64,000 nucleotides of DNA from Pseudomonas taiwanensis DSM 21245 (GTDB lineage: Bacteria; Pseudomonadota; Gammaproteobacteria; Pseudomonadales; Pseudomonadaceae). Numbering within the stretch: position 1 is the first letter of the stretch; every line of letters starts with the position of its first letter. The notes under the pieces were generated by a model, which was given only the letters and a program-made list of their open reading frames with translations, was not told the origin of the DNA and searched no databases. The DNA is taken from the NCBI RefSeq assembly GCF_000425785.1, contig NZ_AUEC01000010.1, positions 218,354 through 282,353 on the forward strand, written 5' to 3'. The translations under genes were made by a program, and so were the position numbers. Shown in pieces: positions 1 to 8,591 of this stretch.

Positions 1-922
1 GCATGGCGCGGGTCAGGCCTTCGATGATCGCGGCGGTGTAGATCGACTGCTGCCAGTAAGGCGTGGCTTGCTGGGGGTGGTCTTTCGGCAGGCTCAGGGT
101 CTTGCCCAGGGCCAGGCCCAAGGCCAGGTTGATCACCAGGTCGAAGCCCAGCACGCGCACGATGGCGTCCTCTACCGAGCGGATCTTGCCGGGTGAGGCG
201 TAGTAAGGGGACGCCGCCCAGCTGACCACTTGGGCAGCCAGCGCTGGATCGGTTTCCACTACGCCGGTGATGTCATCGATGCTGGCATTGGGGTCGACCC
301 GCAGCTTGATGATCTTCTGTGCGGTGTCTGCCAGCGGCGGAATTTCGATGGTCTGCTCCAGTCGTTGCTGGATGCGTCGGGCGGTGAAGGCCTGCACGGC
401 CTGGGTGATTTCCTTCGAGTCGTCGTCGGGGCGGTCCAGGTTGGGGCGGATGTCCCTGACGGGCTGTCCGAAGCTGCCCGCGCTGGCTTTCTTCAGCATG
501 CGCTTGAAGTCATCCCGCTCGATTCTCAGCAAAAGACCGGTTTCTCCGGACTCGATGAGCAGCGTCTGGCTGTCGAGCAGTTTCTGTTCGTACAGGCAAG
601 GCGAGCTGGTCAGCGCCGGGATGCCAGGCAGCGCCTTGAGACTGTGCTTGTCGAGCATCTGCTTGAGGCGTGCAACGGGGACCGCACGGAGCTTGCGTCC
701 GGTCAATTCCTCAAGGCGATTGAGGTCCAGCAGCTTGCTCTGTGGGAACAGCACCATCAGGGCGCCGACCTCATCGTCGAGCAGAATCGCCTGTACCCGC
801 GAAGCCGCCGGCAGGGCCGGATCCTCAGGCACCTCGCGATAGCTGACGCCAAGCTTTTCCAGCAGCAGCTTGATCACCGAGGGTGCATGTGGGGTTGCGG
901 TATCCAGGGCAACTTCAGTCAT
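1..922 (-). CDS. YbaK/HDOD two-domain protein, 3' end missing
   Basis: This gene begins at an ATG on the minus strand (922-920) and runs off the left edge after about 307 codons. Residues ~10-165 look like a YbaK/ProX aminoacyl-tRNA deacylase-type fold. From about residue 195 an HDOD domain follows (motifs LADTAQKI, DPALAAQVV, VLGFDLVINLALGL). HDOD domains are degenerate HD hydrolases usually tied to signalling, so the protein probably has a regulatory rather than a metabolic role; that is inference. It lies 78 bp downstream of recG on the same strand and may be cotranscribed. The C-terminus cannot be judged. Confidence 0.75.
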   Translation of the reverse strand, partial: MTEVALDTATPHAPSVIKLLLEKLGVSYREVPEDPALPAASRVQAILLDDEVGALMVLFPQSKLLDLNRLEELTGRKLRAVPVARLKQMLDKHSLKALPGIPALTSSPCLYEQKLLDSQTLLIESGETGLLLRIERDDFKRMLKKASAGSFGQPVRDIRPNLDRPDDDSKEITQAVQAFTARRIQQRLEQTIEIPPLADTAQKIIKLRVDPNASIDDITGVVETDPALAAQVVSWAASPYYASPGKIRSVEDAIVRVLGFDLVINLALGLALGKTLSLPKDHPQQATPYWQQSIYTAAIIEGLTRAM

Positions 923-1000
923 GGTCCGTATCCACTATTTCTTTTAAACGCGAAGTATAACCAGCCTGGCCCGCAAGCTGGATCCAATTTGGGACAATCG

Positions 1001-3079
1001 TCACACTTGGCCATATTGCTGGCCATGGCGCAGCCAGCGATCGAGCAGCGGGCTGACATGGTCGGGCCAGCGGGCTAGCAGGGCCTGGGCCGCGTCACGC
1101 ACGGCCGGCAGCAGATCGGCATCGCGCATCAAGTCGGCAACCTTGAACTGTAGCAGGCCAGTCTGACGGGTTCCGAGCATCTCGCCAGGGCCACGCAGCT
1201 CCAGGTCTTTCTCGGCGATGATGAAGCCATCGTTGGTTTCCCGCATGATCCCCAGCCGTTCGCGGCCGATCTGCGACAGGGGCGGGTGGTACAACAGGAC
1301 GCAATGGCTGACCGCGCTGCCACGGCCGACGCGGCCACGCAGCTGGTGCAACTGGGCCAGGCCAAGGCGCTCGGGGTTCTCGATGATCATCAGGCTGGCA
1401 TTCGGTACATCCACCCCGACCTCGATCACCGTGGTGGCCACCAGCAGTTGCAGCTTGCCTTCCTTGAACTCGGCCATCACCGCCGCCTTCTCGGCCGGTT
1501 TCATGCGGCCGTGGATCAAGCCCACGCGCAGCTCGCCCAGGGCGCTGCCCAGCTCCTCGAAGGTGCTTTCTGCCGCCTGGCAGGTCAGCTCTTCGGACTC
1601 CTCGATCAACGTGCACACCCAATACGCCTGGCGCCCTTCGGCACAGGCAGCGCGGACCCGCTCGACCACTTCGAAACGCCGGCTGTCTGCGACCAGAACG
1701 GTGTTGACCGGTGTGCGGCCAGGCGGCAGCTCGTCAAGGATCGAGGTGTCGAGGTCGGCGTAGGCGCTCATGGCCAGGGTGCGGGGGATCGGCGTGGCCG
1801 TCATGATCAGTTGGTGCGGGCACAGTTCGCCGGCCACACCTTTCTTGCGCAAGGCCAGGCGTTGCTGGACACCGAATCGGTGCTGCTCGTCGATGATCGC
1901 CAGGGCCAGGTGCTTGAACCGGACCTCGTCCTGGAACAGCGCGTGGGTACCGACCACCATGGGTGCGCCATTGGCGATCTGCTCCAGGGCACTGGTACGG
2001 GCCTTGCCCTTGAGTTTGCCGGCCAACCAGGCCACCTCTATGCCCAGTGGTTCCAACCAGCGCTTGAACGTGATGTAGTGCTGCTCGGCCAAGATCTCGG
2101 TCGGGGCCATCAGTGCCACCTGGTAGCCGGCTTCCAGCGCCTGAAGCGCCGCCAGGGCAGCTACCACGGTCTTGCCGGCGCCGACATCGCCTTGCACCAG
2201 GCGCATCATCGGCTCGGCCTGGCTGAGGTCGTAGGCAATTTCATTGGCAACCCGTTGCTGGGCGCCGGTCGGCTTGAAGCCGAGGTTGGCCAGGTATTGC
2301 GCTTGCAGACGGCCAGCCTTGGGCAGCACGGGGGCACGTAGGCTGCGCAGGCTTTCGCGCAGGCGCTGCTGCGAAAGCTGGTGGGTCAGCAGCTCTTCGA
2401 ACGCCAGGCGATGCTGGGCCCAGTGCTGGCCTTCGGCGAGTTCGTCGAGGTCAGCGTCAGCCGGTGGGTTGTGCAGGTAGCGGATGGCATCGTCCAGCGG
2501 TGCCAGGTGGTAATTGCGAGCCAATTGCTCCGGCAGCCAGTCCGGCAGGCTGCGCGGGCCGAGCATGCCCAGGCTCTGTTGGCACAGCAGGCGCAAGCGC
2601 TGCTGGGTGAGCCCTTCGGTGGACGGGTAGATCGGCGTCAGTGTCTGCTCGACAGGAGGCGGTGGTTCGTCTCCGTTCAGTGCACGGTACTCTGGGTGGT
2701 AGATTTCCAGCCCTGATGCACCTGGCCGGGCTTCGCCGTAGCAGCGCAGGTGCGTGCCACGCTTCAGGCCCTCTTTCTGAGCATTGCTGAAGTGGTAGAA
2801 GCGCAGGCTCAGCACGCCGCTCCCGTCACCCAGGCGTACCACCAGGCTGCGGCGTTTGCCCATGGTCACATCGGCACCGCTGACCACACCTTCGATGACC
2901 GCGTCCTGGCCGGGGCGCAGGGCCCCGATGGGAACGACGCGCGTGCGGTCCTGGTAGCGCAGCGGCAGGTGGAACAGCAGGTCCTGCAGATTCTCGAGTC
3001 CAACCTTGGCGAGTTTTTCCGCCATGGCTTCGCCCACTCCCTTGAGTGCCGTGACCGGCACCTTAGACAGCTCAGTCAT
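1001..3079 (-). CDS. recG: ATP-dependent DNA helicase RecG
   Basis: This 692-residue protein is full length for RecG, the helicase that reverses stalled replication forks and migrates Holliday junctions. An N-terminal OB/wedge region (~1-270) precedes a superfamily 2 motor. Walker A (GDVGAGKT, ~residue 298), an IDEQHRFG box (RecG's DEAD/H variant) and TATPIPRT follow. The C-terminal helicase half carries VATTVIEVGVDVPNA and QLRGRVGRG. It starts only 3 bp after the oxyR stop codon, so oxyR and recG very probably share a transcript, linking peroxide sensing with DNA repair. Confidence 0.97.
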   Translation of the reverse strand: MTELSKVPVTALKGVGEAMAEKLAKVGLENLQDLLFHLPLRYQDRTRVVPIGALRPGQDAVIEGVVSGADVTMGKRRSLVVRLGDGSGVLSLRFYHFSNAQKEGLKRGTHLRCYGEARPGASGLEIYHPEYRALNGDEPPPPVEQTLTPIYPSTEGLTQQRLRLLCQQSLGMLGPRSLPDWLPEQLARNYHLAPLDDAIRYLHNPPADADLDELAEGQHWAQHRLAFEELLTHQLSQQRLRESLRSLRAPVLPKAGRLQAQYLANLGFKPTGAQQRVANEIAYDLSQAEPMMRLVQGDVGAGKTVVAALAALQALEAGYQVALMAPTEILAEQHYITFKRWLEPLGIEVAWLAGKLKGKARTSALEQIANGAPMVVGTHALFQDEVRFKHLALAIIDEQHRFGVQQRLALRKKGVAGELCPHQLIMTATPIPRTLAMSAYADLDTSILDELPPGRTPVNTVLVADSRRFEVVERVRAACAEGRQAYWVCTLIEESEELTCQAAESTFEELGSALGELRVGLIHGRMKPAEKAAVMAEFKEGKLQLLVATTVIEVGVDVPNASLMIIENPERLGLAQLHQLRGRVGRGSAVSHCVLLYHPPLSQIGRERLGIMRETNDGFIIAEKDLELRGPGEMLGTRQTGLLQFKVADLMRDADLLPAVRDAAQALLARWPDHVSPLLDRWLRHGQQYGQV

Positions 3080-3082
3080 GGT

Positions 3083-4006
3083 TCAGGCCGATTGTTCCAC
3101 GGGCGGCTTGGCGACCGAGCAGAGGCGGATCGAGTCAGCGAGGATCTCGATCGCCTTGGGCCGTGGGAAGCTGGCGCGCCAGGCAATGGCCACGGTGCGG
3201 AACGGCGCGGGCGGTGTGAGTGGACGCACTTCGATGACGCCGGGCGCATAGTGGTGGCTGTGCACCGCCGACAACGGCAGGATCGATACGCCGAGGCCTG
3301 AGGCAACCATGTGGCGGATGGTTTCCAGGGAGCTGGATTCTACGGTGGTGTGCTTGGAACCTTCGCCTTTATTCAAGGTCGGGCACGCTTCCAGCACTTG
3401 GTCGCGGAAGCAGTGGCCTTCGCCGAGCAGGAGCAGGCTCTTGTCGTTGAGCATGGCGGTGTCGATGGTCTTTTTGGCCGTCCATGGGTGATCGGCGGGC
3501 ATCAGCGCGCAGAATGGCTCATCGTAGAGTGGCAGGGTCAGCACGTCGGCCTCGTTGAACGGCAGGGCGATGATCACTGCGTCCAGCTCGCCATTGCGCA
3601 ACTTCTCGCGCAGGACGTGGGTGAAGTTCTCTTCGATGTACAGCGGCATCTGTGGGGCAACCCGGTGCAGCTGTGGGATCAGGTGCGGGAACAGGTAAGG
3701 GCCGACGGTATAGATGGCGCCCACCTTGAGCGGCGCGGTCAGCTGGTTCTTGCCGGCTTGGGCCAGTTCGCGGATGCCCTGTGCCTGCTCCAGCACCTTC
3801 TGCGCCTGGGCCACGATGCTTTCGCCGACCGGTGTCAGGCGCACCGCGCTTTTGCTGCGCTCGAAAATCAGTACACCCAGCTCGTCCTCAAGCTTCTTCA
3901 CGCCGACCGACAGGGTCGGTTGGCTGACGTGGCAGCGCTCGGCGGCATGGCCGAAGTGCTGCTCTTGGGCGAGTGTGACGATGTAGCGTAATTCTGTGAG
4001 GGTCAT
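3083..4006 (-). CDS. oxyR: Hydrogen peroxide-sensing LysR regulator OxyR
   Basis: This 307-residue LysR-family regulator has an N-terminal winged helix (ELRYIVTLAQEQHFGHAAERCHVSQPTLS, discontinuous motif at residues 4-33) and a C-terminal sensor domain. The redox cysteines expected for OxyR are present: one in the GEGHCF context and a second about nine residues on in LEACPTL. In this family they form the peroxide-induced disulfide that switches on katalase/ahp-type genes. The gene lies directly upstream of recG (3 bp gap), an arrangement conserved in pseudomonads. The 94 bp between oxyR and tonB contain the promoter region but no clear -35/-10 pair. Confidence 0.95.
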   Translation of the reverse strand: MTLTELRYIVTLAQEQHFGHAAERCHVSQPTLSVGVKKLEDELGVLIFERSKSAVRLTPVGESIVAQAQKVLEQAQGIRELAQAGKNQLTAPLKVGAIYTVGPYLFPHLIPQLHRVAPQMPLYIEENFTHVLREKLRNGELDAVIIALPFNEADVLTLPLYDEPFCALMPADHPWTAKKTIDTAMLNDKSLLLLGEGHCFRDQVLEACPTLNKGEGSKHTTVESSSLETIRHMVASGLGVSILPLSAVHSHHYAPGVIEVRPLTPPAPFRTVAIAWRASFPRPKAIEILADSIRLCSVAKPPVEQSA

Positions 4007-4100
4007 AACGTGCGTCCATGAAGTTGCGGGCCCAGCATAGCGGCTGCAAACGATAGACGCACGTTATCAGACTTGTTGATTTGTGACAGAAACAACCGTA

Positions 4101-4835
4101 TCAGCGGCGATCCAGCGAGTAGACGAAAGGTGCCACTACTTCGATGGTGCCATTGTTCAGCAACTCGGCCGGTGGCTTAGGCACCGTACCGGCACGACGG
4201 ATCATCTCCAGAGTCGCCCGGTCCAGTGCTGCGCTACCGGAGCCGCCAGCCAACGAGTACGACACCACCTTGCCCTCGGCGTCGACCACGAACCGCAGGC
4301 GGTTGATGCCTTGCAGACCGCGGCGTCGCGCGTCTTCCGGGTAGCGCTTGTACTTCGCCAAGTGGCGCAGCAGGTCGCTTTGCCAGGTCGGCAACGCTTT
4401 GCTGTTGGACGCGATGCTTGGCGCCGGTGCCGCCGACTTCTGCGGTGGCGTGTTGCTTGGCGGCGTGTCCGCGACTTCTTCCTTGGCCGGTGGCTCATCC
4501 TTCGGCGGCTCAGGCTTTTTCTCTGGCTTGGGCGGCTGCGGCTTAGGCTTGGGCTTCGGGGGTTTCGGGATGGCGATCTTGGGCTTGGGGGCCTCCGCCA
4601 GCTTGGGTAACGGCGGTTCTTCAACCGGTGCCGGCGGTTGTGGAGCCGCTTTGGGAGGTGGTGGTGGCGCGGGCTCGGGCAGCGGTGCCAACTCGACCAT
4701 CATCGCTGCCGGGGGCAGTTCGATGGCCTGGGGCACCGACCAGTTGAGCGTAAGCAGCACAGCGACGGCATGGACACCCAGCACGAGTGCCAGGCTGCCG
4801 CTGTAACGCGCCAGATTGTGCCGCGTCTTCGTCAT
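4101..4835 (-). CDS. tonB: TonB energy-transducing periplasmic protein
   Basis: This 244-residue TonB carries energy from the ExbB-ExbD proton channel to outer-membrane receptors. One N-terminal membrane anchor (~residues 12-32, SLALVLGVHAVAVLL) is followed by a long Pro/Lys/Glu-rich spacer (~45-125) that spans the periplasm. A C-terminal TonB domain ends the protein, with YPEDARRRGLQG and a central Gly-rich AGGSGSAALD. It is the last gene of exbB-exbD-tonB and its start overlaps the exbD stop by 4 bases, so the two are translationally coupled. Confidence 0.95.
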   Translation of the reverse strand: MTKTRHNLARYSGSLALVLGVHAVAVLLTLNWSVPQAIELPPAAMMVELAPLPEPAPPPPPKAAPQPPAPVEEPPLPKLAEAPKPKIAIPKPPKPKPKPQPPKPEKKPEPPKDEPPAKEEVADTPPSNTPPQKSAAPAPSIASNSKALPTWQSDLLRHLAKYKRYPEDARRRGLQGINRLRFVVDAEGKVVSYSLAGGSGSAALDRATLEMIRRAGTVPKPPAELLNNGTIEVVAPFVYSLDRR

Positions 4836-5260
4836 TTCTTGGCTGCCGTCTCGAGACCTACCAGGCCGACTTTCAGGTAGCCGGCCGCGCGCATGTTGTT
4901 CATCACTTCCATCAGGTCACCGTAATCCACGCCTTTATCGGCCTGGAAGAAGATGGTGGTTTCCTTGTCGCCCTTGGTCTTGGCGTCGAGCATCGGGCCA
5001 AGCTGGTCGGGTGCCGGAACCTGATCGTCGCCGACATAAAGCTTTTGGTCGGCCTTGACGCTGACGAACACCGGTTTCTCGGGCCTCGGCGCCGGTTTGG
5101 CGGTCGAGGCGGGCAGGTCGACCTTGATGTCAACCGTGGCCAAGGGGGCGGCGACCATGAAGATGATCAGCAGCACCAGCATCACGTCGATGAACGGCGT
5201 GACGTTGATTTCGTGGTTTTCGGCGAGGTCATCGCCACCTTCGTTCAGATGCAGGCCCAT
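4832..5260 (-). CDS. exbD: Biopolymer transport protein ExbD
   Basis: This 142-residue protein is the ExbD subunit of the TonB-powering proton channel. A short cytoplasmic N-terminus leads to a single membrane helix (INVTPFIDVMLVLLIIFMV, discontinuous core at residues 18-38). That helix contains the family-invariant aspartate in FIDVML that carries protons. The periplasmic domain follows. It sits 3 bp after exbB and overlaps tonB by 4 bp, so all three are made from one message. Confidence 0.95.
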   Translation of the reverse strand: MGLHLNEGGDDLAENHEINVTPFIDVMLVLLIIFMVAAPLATVDIKVDLPASTAKPAPRPEKPVFVSVKADQKLYVGDDQVPAPDQLGPMLDAKTKGDKETTIFFQADKGVDYGDLMEVMNNMRAAGYLKVGLVGLETAAKK

Positions 5261-5263
5261 GGT

Positions 5264-6238
5264 TTACCCCACTTTCACCATGTGCGGGGTGGCGCGCTCG
5301 CTACCCTGGTGGTCGAGGTCACGGCTTACCAGCAGCAGTACCTGCGCCGACGCGTCGGAGACTTGAGCCTTGTAGCCTGCGATGGAGCGGGCGAAGACGT
5401 TGTAGATCACCACGGCCGGGATAGCCGCAACCAGGCCCAGTGCGGTGGCCAGCAGGGCTTCAGCGATACCAGGGGCAACCACGGCGAGGTTGGTGGTCTG
5501 GGTCTTGGCGATGCCGATGAAGCTGTTCATGATGCCCCAGACGGTACCAAACAGGCCGACGAACGGTGCGGTCGAGCCGATGGTGGCGAGGACCCCGGTG
5601 CCGCTGCTCATGCTGCGGCCGCTGGCTGCTACCAGGCGCTCCAAGCGGAAGCTGACGCGTTCCTTGATGCCTTCTTTCTCGCGGGCATTGGCCGACAAGC
5701 GCATTTCCTCCAGTGCATCGTGGACCAGCGTGTGGGCCAGCGTGCCTTCCTTGTTAGAGGCGTCGCTGGCCTCCTTGAGGCTGGCGGACTTCTTCAGGAC
5801 CGCGATCTCACCGCGCAGACGACGTTTGGCGCCCATCAGTTCGAAGCCTTTGGCGATCCAGATGGTCCAGGTAATGATCGAGGCGATGGCCAGGCCGATC
5901 ATCACCGCTTTGACCACGACGTCGGCGTTCTTGTACATGCCCCATGGAGACAGGTCATGTGCCATGCCCAGGGAGTTGTCCTCGACGATTGCTTGCGTCT
6001 GTTCGCCTGCTGGCGCCGCTGAATCTACCGGGGCGGCGGCGTTGGCAGCTGGGGCAGCGGCCTGAGCATCGCCAGCGGGCGCGGCAGCCGGTGCAGTGGC
6101 AGCTGCAGGGGTGGAGGCATTGGTGCTTGGTTCATCAGCCATGGCAGCTGGGGCCAGTACCAGGCTGAACATCAGCGCGGCAATGGCGCGCCAGGCGCGC
6201 GAGGTGGTTGGCGAAGCGGAAGGTTGAGTACGTGTCAT
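5264..6238 (-). CDS. exbB: Biopolymer transport protein ExbB with N-terminal extension
   Basis: ExbB is the pentameric inner-membrane channel subunit of the TonB motor. The chosen ATG (6238) gives 324 residues; a TTG 14 codons further upstream is open but less likely. As in other P. putida-type ExbB proteins, the core is preceded by a signal-like hydrophobic stretch (IAALMFSLVLAPAAMA, ~residues 19-34) and a long Ala/Pro-rich periplasmic segment (~35-100) that E. coli ExbB lacks. The MotA/TolQ/ExbB proton-channel domain lies in the second half (LATIGSTAPFVGLFGTVWGI; later VAPGIAEALLATALGL). First gene of exbB-exbD-tonB. Confidence 0.93.
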   Translation of the reverse strand: MTRTQPSASPTTSRAWRAIAALMFSLVLAPAAMADEPSTNASTPAAATAPAAAPAGDAQAAAPAANAAAPVDSAAPAGEQTQAIVEDNSLGMAHDLSPWGMYKNADVVVKAVMIGLAIASIITWTIWIAKGFELMGAKRRLRGEIAVLKKSASLKEASDASNKEGTLAHTLVHDALEEMRLSANAREKEGIKERVSFRLERLVAASGRSMSSGTGVLATIGSTAPFVGLFGTVWGIMNSFIGIAKTQTTNLAVVAPGIAEALLATALGLVAAIPAVVIYNVFARSIAGYKAQVSDASAQVLLLVSRDLDHQGSERATPHMVKVG

Positions 6239-6430
6239 GCTGGCCGGACCTGATGAAGAAGAAAAGTCAGCGTTCTTCAAAGCCTCGAAGCAGGCCGAGA
6301 ACAGATAGGGGTGCCATTATTGCAAGTAATTCTTGTTAACAAAAGTAATCTCGTTGCTTTTTTCCACCTTGGTCTAGCCGCCTATCGCGTAATCCGGCTA
6401 GCCTGACCCTTTGATCTTCGGAGTTTTGTG
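6239..6430. promoter_or_regulatory. Divergent promoter region between exbB and the SDR gene
   Basis: This AT-rich gap separates two divergent genes. On the minus strand TTGTTA (6337-6332) is followed after about 17 bases by TAATGG, a plausible weak sigma-70 pair for exbB. TonB operons are usually Fur-controlled, but no good 19-bp Fur box could be made out here. On the plus strand GGAG at about 6420 supports the ATG at 6431. Confidence 0.35.
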
Positions 6431-7285
6431 ATGTCAGACCTATCCGCGATGATCGTAGGATGCGGTGATGTAGGCGGCCGCCTGGCCCGGCAACTGCTGG
6501 CTCGCGGTTGGCAGGTCAGTGGCCTGCGACGTTCGGTTGGCCAACTGCCGGCCGGAGTGATACCGGTCGCCGCAGACCTCTTGAGCCCGGAGATTCCCCA
6601 GGCATGGCCAGTGCGTGCGCCGGACTACCTGGTGTACTGCGTAGCGGCCAGCCAGCACGATGAAGCCGGTTACCAGGCTGCGTACGTCGAGGGTTTGCGG
6701 CACGTATTGTCTTGGTTGAACGAGCGAGGACAACGCCCGCATCGCCTGCTGTTCGTCTCCAGCAGCAGTGTCTATGCGCAGAAAGATGGCGAATGGATCG
6801 ACGAGACCGCCGCCACCGAACCCGAGGGTTACTCCGGGCGGATCATGCTGGAGGCAGAGCGGCTAGCCCTGGGCAGTGGCATTCCAGCTACCCTGGTGCG
6901 CTTGACGGGAATCTACGGGCCAGGTCGCGAATGGCTGCTCAGCCAGGTGCGTCAAGGTTACCGCGTGGCCGAGGAGCCGCCGCTGTATGGCAACCGCATC
7001 CACGCTGAAGATGCCGCAAGCCTGCTCGCCTTCCTGTTGCAGGCCGACGCTGAGGGTGTGACGTTGGAAGATTGCTATATCGGTGTCGACAATGACCCGG
7101 CGCCCTTGGCCGATGTGGTGGCCTGGCTGCGAGCGTACATGGGTGTCACAGAGTGGTCGGATGAGCAACGCGTGCGGCGCACCGGTAGCAAGCGCTGCAG
7201 CAACGCCCGGGCACGCGCGTTGGGGTGGGCCCCGGTGTATCCGAGCTACAAGGAAGGGTACGCAGCCATTCTTGCGCAGCGTTGA
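6431..7285 (+). CDS. NAD(P)-dependent epimerase/dehydratase-like SDR protein
   Basis: This 284-residue extended SDR-family protein has an N-terminal Rossmann nucleotide motif (IVGCGDVGGRLA, residues 9-20), a serine-rich active-site strand (LLFVSSSSVYAQ, ~113-124) and a downstream GIYGPGREWL element. It resembles the YeeZ/nucleoside-diphosphate-sugar epimerase-like proteins, whose substrate is unknown. The ATG at 6431 is preferred over the adjoining GTG because a GGAG lies seven bases ahead of it. It stands alone, divergent from exbB and convergent with a lipoprotein gene. Confidence 0.8.
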   Translation: MSDLSAMIVGCGDVGGRLARQLLARGWQVSGLRRSVGQLPAGVIPVAADLLSPEIPQAWPVRAPDYLVYCVAASQHDEAGYQAAYVEGLRHVLSWLNERGQRPHRLLFVSSSSVYAQKDGEWIDETAATEPEGYSGRIMLEAERLALGSGIPATLVRLTGIYGPGREWLLSQVRQGYRVAEEPPLYGNRIHAEDAASLLAFLLQADAEGVTLEDCYIGVDNDPAPLADVVAWLRAYMGVTEWSDEQRVRRTGSKRCSNARARALGWAPVYPSYKEGYAAILAQR

Positions 7286-7405
7286 CCTTGTCGCCGACTT
7301 GCCCGCATCCCCAAATCTCACACAGGGCTGGCCTGCCCCCAAGAAGCTGGACACAAATCCAACCCTTGGGGGCCGTCCAGGGCAGTGCAGGTCGTTATGC
7401 CGCGA

Positions 7406-8134
7406 TCAGCCGCGCTCGAGCACCCACTTGCGAGCGCCCGGTGCCAGGGTTGGCACCTCATCGGGCTGTGCGCTGTTGATTGCCTGGAAGATCTCCAGCT
7501 TGTCGCCATCGCGTTTGAAGATGAATGGCGCGCCACGCTGGTCACGCTCCAGCCACAGGCTGTCATTGCTGCCGCCCATGGCGGCGCAGTCGCCGGCAAG
7601 GCACAGGGCATAGCGGTCCGGGCCGGGCAGGCCAGTGACGCTGCCGTTATCGGCGAAACGCACCACGCCGCCTTTACCCTGTCCTTCGACGATCTTCCAT
7701 TCGCCGCCCAGATAGGACTGGTACAACGCCTTTTCGAAGCTGCTGCCAAGCGGAGCGTCAGCCGCATTCGGTTGCTTGGCACGGACGAAGGTCTGCTCAG
7801 CGCCGCGCTGGTCGGTGGCTTTCAGTTCATCGCCATCCAGTTTCAACTGCTCGGTCTGGCCACCGGGGAAGCTGGCTTGCCATTGCTTGTCATTGGCGCT
7901 CAACTGGCCATCGGCAGCTTCGAAGCCGTTGCTGTAGCTGACTTGCTGGTTGGCGACATCGAGTTTCCACTCAAGGACCGGCCCATGCTTGTCCAGCGCC
8001 TGGCGCAGGCTACCGCCCTTGGCGGCCTCGATGGCGTCCTGGTTGATCCAGACGCCGTTGAAATCTTCGGGTTTGTGGCTGGCACAGCCGCTCATGAGCA
8101 GGGCGGCCAGTGCGAAGGGGAGTGCTTGACGCAT
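7406..8134 (-). CDS. Predicted outer-membrane or periplasmic lipoprotein
   Basis: This 242-residue protein has a lipoprotein signal peptide ending in the lipobox LMSGC (cysteine at about residue 17). The following Ala-Ser residues do not give an inner-membrane retention signal. The rest is a soluble, Gly/Asp-rich region with no domain I can name; W, G and D residues recur in short beta-like strands. It lies downstream of ridA on the same strand, behind a hairpin. Function unknown. Confidence 0.8.
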   Translation of the reverse strand: MRQALPFALAALLMSGCASHKPEDFNGVWINQDAIEAAKGGSLRQALDKHGPVLEWKLDVANQQVSYSNGFEAADGQLSANDKQWQASFPGGQTEQLKLDGDELKATDQRGAEQTFVRAKQPNAADAPLGSSFEKALYQSYLGGEWKIVEGQGKGGVVRFADNGSVTGLPGPDRYALCLAGDCAAMGGSNDSLWLERDQRGAPFIFKRDGDKLEIFQAINSAQPDEVPTLAPGARKWVLERG

Positions 8135-8156
8135 GGCTGTATAACCTTGGCAGGAG

Positions 8157-8181
8157 GGTGACGGGCAGGGCGCCCGTCACC
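8157..8181 (-). terminator. Hairpin downstream of ridA
   Basis: GGTGACGGGC and GCCCGTCACC form a 10-bp stem around a five-base loop, directly after the ridA stop codon on the minus strand. There is no strong T-run, so it may be a terminator or an mRNA 3'-end stabiliser. Confidence 0.5.
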
Positions 8182-8187
8182 AGGGCA

Positions 8188-8568
8188 TCATTCGATGACC
8201 AGAATGGCGTCCATTTCAACCTGGGCGCCTTTCGGCAGTGCGGCAACGCCGATGGCGGCGCGGGCCGGGTACGGCTGCTCGAAGTAACGGCCCATGACTT
8301 CGTTGACTTTGGCGAAGTGGCTCAGGTCAGTGAGGAAGATGTTGAGCTTGACGATGTCCTTGAAGGAACCACCAGCAGCTTCAGCTACGGCCTTGAGGTT
8401 TTCGAATACCTGTACGGTCTGGGCTTCGAAACCTTCGACCAGTTCCATGGTTTTTGGGTCCAGCGGGATCTGGCCCGACATGTACACGGTGTTACCGGCC
8501 TTGATCGCCTGGGAGTAGGTGCCGATAGCGGCAGGGGCCTTGTCGCTGTTGATAACAGTCTTGCTCAT
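8188..8568 (-). CDS. ridA: Reactive enamine/imine deaminase RidA
   Basis: This 126-residue YjgF/YER057c/UK114-family protein hydrolyses reactive 2-aminoacrylate and related imines released by PLP enzymes. The conserved ligand-binding arginine is present (YPARAAIG, ~residue 104) with the late VEMDAI glutamate. The family motif [14 protein letters not shown] lies near residue 26. Translation starts at the ATG preceded by AAGGAG-type bases. It follows spoT by 23 bp, so rpoZ-spoT-ridA is probably one operon. Confidence 0.95.
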   Translation of the reverse strand: MSKTVINSDKAPAAIGTYSQAIKAGNTVYMSGQIPLDPKTMELVEGFEAQTVQVFENLKAVAEAAGGSFKDIVKLNIFLTDLSHFAKVNEVMGRYFEQPYPARAAIGVAALPKGAQVEMDAILVIE

Positions 8569-8591
8569 GATGACTCCTTGCTGTTGACGGA

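Noticed and set aside
6300..6360. Fur box before exbB
   Set aside because: The AT-rich sequence does not give a convincing run of three GATAAT-like hexamers, although Fur control of this operon is common.
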